A stretch of 51,233 bases of DNA from Paracoccus fontiphilus (GTDB taxonomy: Bacteria; Pseudomonadota; Alphaproteobacteria; Rhodobacterales; Rhodobacteraceae). The stretch spans positions 1 through 51,233 of the forward strand of contig NZ_JAFNAW010000024.1 of the NCBI RefSeq assembly GCF_017356265.1. Reading direction: 5' to 3'. A model generated the notes under the pieces. It did no database searches and had not been told where the DNA came from. It saw only the letters and a program-made list of their open reading frames with translations. This document shows, piece after piece, positions 47,479 through 51,233 of the stretch (positions are counted from its first letter, which is position 1; each line of letters begins with the position of its first letter). Made by a program: the position numbers and the translations under genes.

Positions 47479-48613
47479 TCCGCTGCCACCGCTGCCGTTG
47501 CCTCGTCCTCTTCCCCGCCTTCCAGTTCCAACACCAGCGCCTCGATCTCGCGCGTGGCTTCGCGCAGGTGGCCCAAGATAGCCGCCGTAATGTCGTCGGG
47601 GTCGGTTAGGCCGTCCTCGGCCTCTTCCTCTCCGTCGCGTAGCCAAGAAATGTCAAGGTTGTCGCCGCGCGCGTCGATCTCGTCGCGGGTGAAGCGGCGG
47701 AAGCGGCCTTCCTCGCCCTGATTCTGCCGTTCGCCATGACCATAGGGATCGTCCCCGAAGGCGGCCTCAAATGCGGTGAAGTCCTCAGCCTTGAGAGGCC
47801 GCGTCTTGCCATAGGAGGGCGCGCCAGCGCGCATGTCGTAGACCCAGACTTCCTTCGTCCCGCCGCTCTGCGCCTTGTCGGCGTTGCGGGTGAAGAAGAT
47901 GACGTTGGTCTTTACCCCTTGAGCGTAGAAGATGCCGGTGGGCAGGCGCAGGATGGTGTGCAGGTCGCACCAATTCATCAGCATCTGCCGCAGGGTGCGG
48001 CCGGTGCCGTCCTCGAACAGCACGTTGTCCGGCACCACAACGGCGGCGCGGCCGCCCGGAGCGAGGCCGCGAATGATGTGCTCGACGAAAGCCAGCTGCT
48101 TGTTTGACGTGTTCGCAGTGGTCGAGAAATCACCCCGCTGCGGCCTTCCGCCGCCTTTCTTGGTACCGAAGGGCGGATTGGAGAGGATAAGATCGGCCTT
48201 GGGCAAGCTGGCGCCTTCGTCGGTCAGCGTGTCCATGGAATGCGCGTCGCCCTCAATGCCGTGGAGCATGAGGTTCATCAGACAGAGGCGATGCGTGTCA
48301 GGCACCAATTCAGCAAGGGTGTAGCAGTCGCGGATCTGCTTCTCGGCGGCGCCATCGGGCAGGCCGTAGAGCTCGTTGTTCTCGTTGTAGATGCGGCGAT
48401 GCGCGGCGACGATAAAGCCACCGGTGCCCGCTGCCGGATCCTGGATCCGTTCCCCAAGTTGAGGCTTTGTCAAACGGATGATGCTGTCGATCAAGGGGCG
48501 GGGCGTGAAATACTGGCCAGCGCCTGATTTCTTGTCCTCGGCATTCTTCTGGAGAAGGCCTTCGTAAAGGTCGCCCAGACCTTCTTCACGCGCGTCGAAC
48601 CAGTCGAGATCAT
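47475..48613 (-). pseudogene. hsdM: Type I methyltransferase subunit HsdM, 5' part cut off by IS insertion
   Basis: About 380 C-terminal residues of HsdM. Present: the family stretch LDWFDAREEGLGDLYEGLLQ, GAGQYFTPRPLIDSI, the AdoMet motif DPAAGTGGF, and the catalytic NPPF. Going upstream, the frame runs into the terminal repeat of an IS21-type element at 48614 and meets a stop within it. The N-terminal domain, roughly 120-150 residues in the family, is therefore displaced beyond 51233. A TTG at 48494 is not a believable start since conserved sequence continues before it. Without the N-terminal domain the subunit should not assemble normally. Confidence 0.88.
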
Positions 48614-48787
48614 TGAGAACGGCGGTGAGAAATTAGGCCACGGAAGCGGCGGCATGGAGCTGCTGCGGGCGGCGTAAAAGTCGTCCACCCTTTCCCTTTA
48701 TGAGAACGGCGGTGAGAAATTAGGCCACGGAAGCGGCGGCATGGAGCTGCTGCGGGCGGCGTAAAAGTCGTCCACCCTTTCCCTTTC
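48614..48787. repeat. 87-bp tandem duplication of the IS left end
   Basis: Bases 48614-48700 and 48701-48787 match over 86 of 87 positions, differing only at the last base (A versus C). Each unit starts with the terminal repeat TGAGAACGGCGG. So the element carries two left termini head to tail with no spacer. Confidence 0.95.
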
Positions 48788-48820
48788 TGCGGCAGCAGGG
48801 AGGGCGCGAGGATTTTCAGC

Positions 48821-50327
48821 GTGGAACTATATCTCAGGGTTCGCCAGGCCTGCGCGGCGGGCATGAGCCAGCGTCAGGCGGCGAAGGCCTTCAACATCTC
48901 CCGTGATACGGTTGCGAAGATGATGACGTTCTCGGTGCCACCGGGTTACCGGCGGACGGCCGAGGTCAGGCGGCCGAAGCTCGATCCCTTTATCGCGATC
49001 ATCGAGGGCTGGCTGGAGGCGGACCGCTCCATGCCGCGGAAGCAGCGGCATACGGCAAAGCGGGTGTTCGACCGGCTGCGTGACGAATGCGGGTTCACCG
49101 GTGGCTACACGATCATCAAGGATTACATCCGGGAGCGGGAACGGCGGGGCCAGGAAGTGTTCGTGCCGCTGGCGCATCCCCCGGGCCATGCGCAGGCCGA
49201 CTTCGGCGAAGCGATGGTCAGGATCGGCGGTGTCGAGCAGAAGGCCCACTTCTTTGTTCTGGATCTGCCGCACAGCGACGCCTGTTACGTCCGCGCCTAT
49301 CCGGCGGCTGTGGCCGAGGCCTGGGTGGACGGCCATATCCACGCCTTTGCCTTCTTTGGGGCGGTCCCCCAGTCGATTGTCTATGACAACGACCGTTGCC
49401 TGGTGGCAAAGATCCTGCCCGATGGCACCCGCAAGCGGGCCGCCCTGTTCAGCGGGTTTCTCTCCCATTACCTGATCCGGGATCGCTATGGCCGCCCCGG
49501 CAAAGGCAACGACAAGGGGAATGTCGAGGGCCTGGTGGGCTATTGCAGGCTATTGCCGCCGCAACTTCATGGTGCCGCTCCCCGAGTTCGCGACCTGGGA
49601 GGCGTTCAACCTCTGGCTGGAGGAGCAATGCCGCAAGCGCCAGCAGGATGTCCTGCGCGGTGAGGGCGAAACGATCGGCGAGCGGCTGCAGCGCGATCTG
49701 GCAGAGATGCGATCCTTGCCTGCTTCACCCTTTGACGCCTGCGATCAGGACACCGGCCGCGTCTCGTCGCAATCGCTCGTGCGCTACAAGACCAATGACT
49801 ACTCGGTGCCGGTCGCCTTTGCCCATCAGGATGTCTGGATCCGGGCTTATGTCCATGACGTGGTGATTGGCTGTCGGGGCGAAGTCATTGCCCGCCATCC
49901 CCGGTGCTGGGATCGCGATGAACTCATCTTCAACCCGATCCACTACCTGCCGCTGCTGGAGCAGAAGCTCAACGCATTTGATCAGGCCGCGCCGTTGCAA
50001 GGTTGGGAGCTTCCCGAGGAGTTCGCGACGTTGCGCCAGCTGATGGAAGCCCGCATGAACCGCCATGGCCGACGCGAATACGTCCAGGTCCTGCGGTTGC
50101 TCGAGACCTTCGATCTGGCTGATCTGCATGCCGCGGTAAAGCAGGCGCTTCAGATGGGCGCGATCGGCTTCGATGCCGTAAAGCACCTGCTGCTTTGCCG
50201 TGTCGAACGGCGTCCGCCCCGGTTGGACCTGGACTGCTATCCCTATCTGCCGCGGACGACAGTCGAGAAGACCAGGCCCGGGTCCTACATGCGGCTGCTG
50301 TCGAGCGATGCAGAGGACGCGGCATGA
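48821..50327 (+). pseudogene. istA: IS21-family transposase IstA, frameshifted
   Basis: IstA starts at GTG 48821 (MELYLRVRQACAAGMSQRQA), with a helix-turn-helix and an integrase core: Asp in HAQADFGEA, Asp in IVYDNDR, and Glu in KGNVEGLVGY. Right after the last of these, a 10-bp near-duplication (GCTATTGCAG at 49539-49548, GCTATTGCCG at 49549-49558) shifts the frame. The original frame ends at 49663 in unrelated residues, while the true C-terminal half continues in another frame (from YCRRNFMVPLPEFATWEAF) to 50327. Joined, the protein would be about 500 residues, the family size. Confidence 0.88.
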
Positions 50328-51088
50328 ACGACGCCCCGGAAATCCTGCTCGCCCATCACCTCAAGGCCCTGAAGCTGCCAACATTCCTGCGCGAACATCA
50401 GAAGCTGGCCCGGCAATGCGCGGCCGAAGGCATGGACCATGTCCGCTACCTTGCCCGCCTCGTCGAACTGGAGCTGATTGACCGGGAGCGGCGGATGGTC
50501 GAGCGCCGCATCAAGGCCGCCAAATTCCCCGCGGTCAAAAGCCTCGACAGCTTCGACTTCAGCGCCATTCCGAAGCTCAACAAGATGCAGGTGCTGGAAC
50601 TGGCCCGCTGCGAATGGATCGACCGTCGCGAGAACGTCATTGCCCTCGGCCCAAGTGGCACGGGCAAGACGCATATCGCCCTTGGCCTCGGACTGGCGGC
50701 TTGTCAGAAGGGGCTCTCCGTGGGCTTCACCACCGCCGCGAGCCTGGTCAGTGAGATGATGGAGGCCCGCGACGAGCGCCGTCTGCTGCGCTTTCAGAAG
50801 CAAATGGCCGGTTACAAGCTGCTCATCATCGACGAACTGGGCTTCGTGCCGCTGTCCAAGACCGGCGCCGAATTGCTGTTCGAACTGATCTCGCAACGCT
50901 ACGAGCGCGGCTCAACCCTGATCACCAGCAATCTGCCCTTCGATGAATGGACCGAGACCTTCGGCTCCGAGCGCCTCACCGGCGCACTGCTCGACAGGCT
51001 GACCCATCACGTCAGCATCCTCGAAATGAACGGCGAGAGTTATCGCCTCGCCAACAGCACTGCCCGGAAGCGGCAACAAAAGCCCTGA
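50324..51088 (+). CDS. istB: IS21-family helper ATPase IstB
   Basis: A 254-residue AAA+ ATPase, DnaC-like, that assists IstA in target capture. Walker A is GPSGTGKT (109-116), Walker B LLIIDELGF, and sensor 1 LITSNLPF. The N-terminal helical part (LLAHHLKALKLPTFLREHQK) fits the family. The ATG at 50324 overlaps the istA stop (ATGA). The gene looks intact, although its partner istA is broken. Confidence 0.93.
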   Translation: MNDAPEILLAHHLKALKLPTFLREHQKLARQCAAEGMDHVRYLARLVELELIDRERRMVERRIKAAKFPAVKSLDSFDFSAIPKLNKMQVLELARCEWIDRRENVIALGPSGTGKTHIALGLGLAACQKGLSVGFTTAASLVSEMMEARDERRLLRFQKQMAGYKLLIIDELGFVPLSKTGAELLFELISQRYERGSTLITSNLPFDEWTETFGSERLTGALLDRLTHHVSILEMNGESYRLANSTARKRQQKP

Positions 51089-51103
51089 AAAACATCGCGT
51101 CGT

Positions 51104-51233
51104 TTGGCCCAAGGGGCCAAGGCACCATGGCACGCGCCAGCTATATGGTGAGCGCGCGCGCCATGGTGCCGGTCACCGCCGCCTGGCCTGATTTTACCCC
51201 GCCGCGTGGCCGGATTTTGCACCGCCGTTGACA
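51104..51233. other. IS right end with hairpins and repeated transposase-site-like motifs
   Basis: Past istB, TTGGCCC-AAG-GGGCCAA (51104-51120) is a perfect 7-bp hairpin. A long inverted repeat follows: GGCACCATGG (51121-51130) pairs with CCATGGTGCC (51161-51170), extended by seven more positions with one mismatch. Then two direct repeats, each with TGGCC, GATTTT and C, lead to the terminal CCGCCGTTGACA. Multiple end repeats are the IstA binding sites in IS21-type elements. Confidence 0.65.

Larger units (their letters stand above)
48614..51233 (+). mobile_element. IS21-family insertion sequence inside hsdM
   Basis: The left end at 48614 reads TGAGAACGGCGGTGAGAAAT; the reverse complement of the right end at 51233 reads TGTCAACGGCGGTGCAAAAT. 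Both continue in register to GGCCACG, so these are related terminal inverted repeats starting with TG as in IS21. Inside are istA (broken) and istB in the usual order, overlapping by four bases. Total 2620 bp with a duplicated left end; about 2533 bp without it. The window ends on the last base of the element, so the target-site duplication cannot be checked. Confidence 0.88.

Noticed and set aside
47475..48494. Treating hsdM as an intact 339-residue gene from the TTG at 48494
   Set aside because: Conserved HsdM sequence (including GAGQYFTPRP) continues upstream in frame up to the IS border, so this TTG is internal.
48614..48787. A CRISPR-like or satellite repeat
   Set aside because: Only two 87-bp units, no spacers, and each unit begins with the IS terminal repeat.

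Overview
The window is high-GC DNA from an alphaproteobacterium. Gene content and protein style point to the Rhodobacteraceae and most resemble Paracoccus: a heterotetrameric sarcosine oxidase, CcmI, a DUF1289 protein, GshA of the plant-like type, a pyrB-linked degenerate dihydroorotase, and a GC-rich palindromic repeat seen twice. The genus is an inference from family knowledge; no rRNA or other decisive marker is present.

Bases 1-43,370 are chromosomal core and metabolic genes. In order: the tail of tsaB and rimI; a nucleoside uptake cassette (BMP binding protein, double ATPase, an unknown lipoprotein, two permeases) ending in a purine nucleoside phosphorylase; a SulP anion transporter behind a hairpin-rich leader, then mnmH and an L,D-transpeptidase; a copper block (CopA ATPase, SGNH esterase, convergent PCu(A)C chaperone); rpmB, ada, meaB, a SoxS-like thioredoxin, serS and a membrane protein; the minus-strand operon yfgM-like, bamB, der; sodB; the minus-strand sarcosine oxidase set soxB, small membrane protein, soxD, soxA, soxG; the plus-strand chain ccmI, ruvX, DUF1289, pyrB, pyrC-like, plsY; a secreted amidohydrolase and the wreck of an outer-membrane protein gene; gshA; the uvrC, pgsA, moaD, moaE group with an extra gene inserted; and sppA with a 46-residue partner.

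Bases 43,373-51,233 are accessory. A LacI-type regulator precedes a tRNA-Arg(CCT) gene. Directly after the tRNA the base composition drops and a genomic island begins. It carries, on the minus strand, hsdM, hsdS and an unrecognised 431-residue protein with a PLD-like N-terminal half, linked by 4-bp start/stop overlaps. The hsdM gene is cut near its 5' end by an IS21-family element that fills the rest of the window and ends at its last base. The element has an 87-bp tandem duplication of its left end, and its istA gene is broken by a 10-bp duplication, so both the restriction-modification locus and the element look damaged. No hsdR and no integrase lie inside the window.

The strongest candidates for undescribed biology are the 431-residue protein of the type I locus, the structured leader of sulP (possibly a sul1-type RNA), the lipoprotein inside the nucleoside transporter cassette, and the small membrane protein inside the sarcosine oxidase cluster. 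No CRISPR array, rRNA gene or complete prophage was seen. All reading was by eye; base composition, homology and structure statements were not computed.
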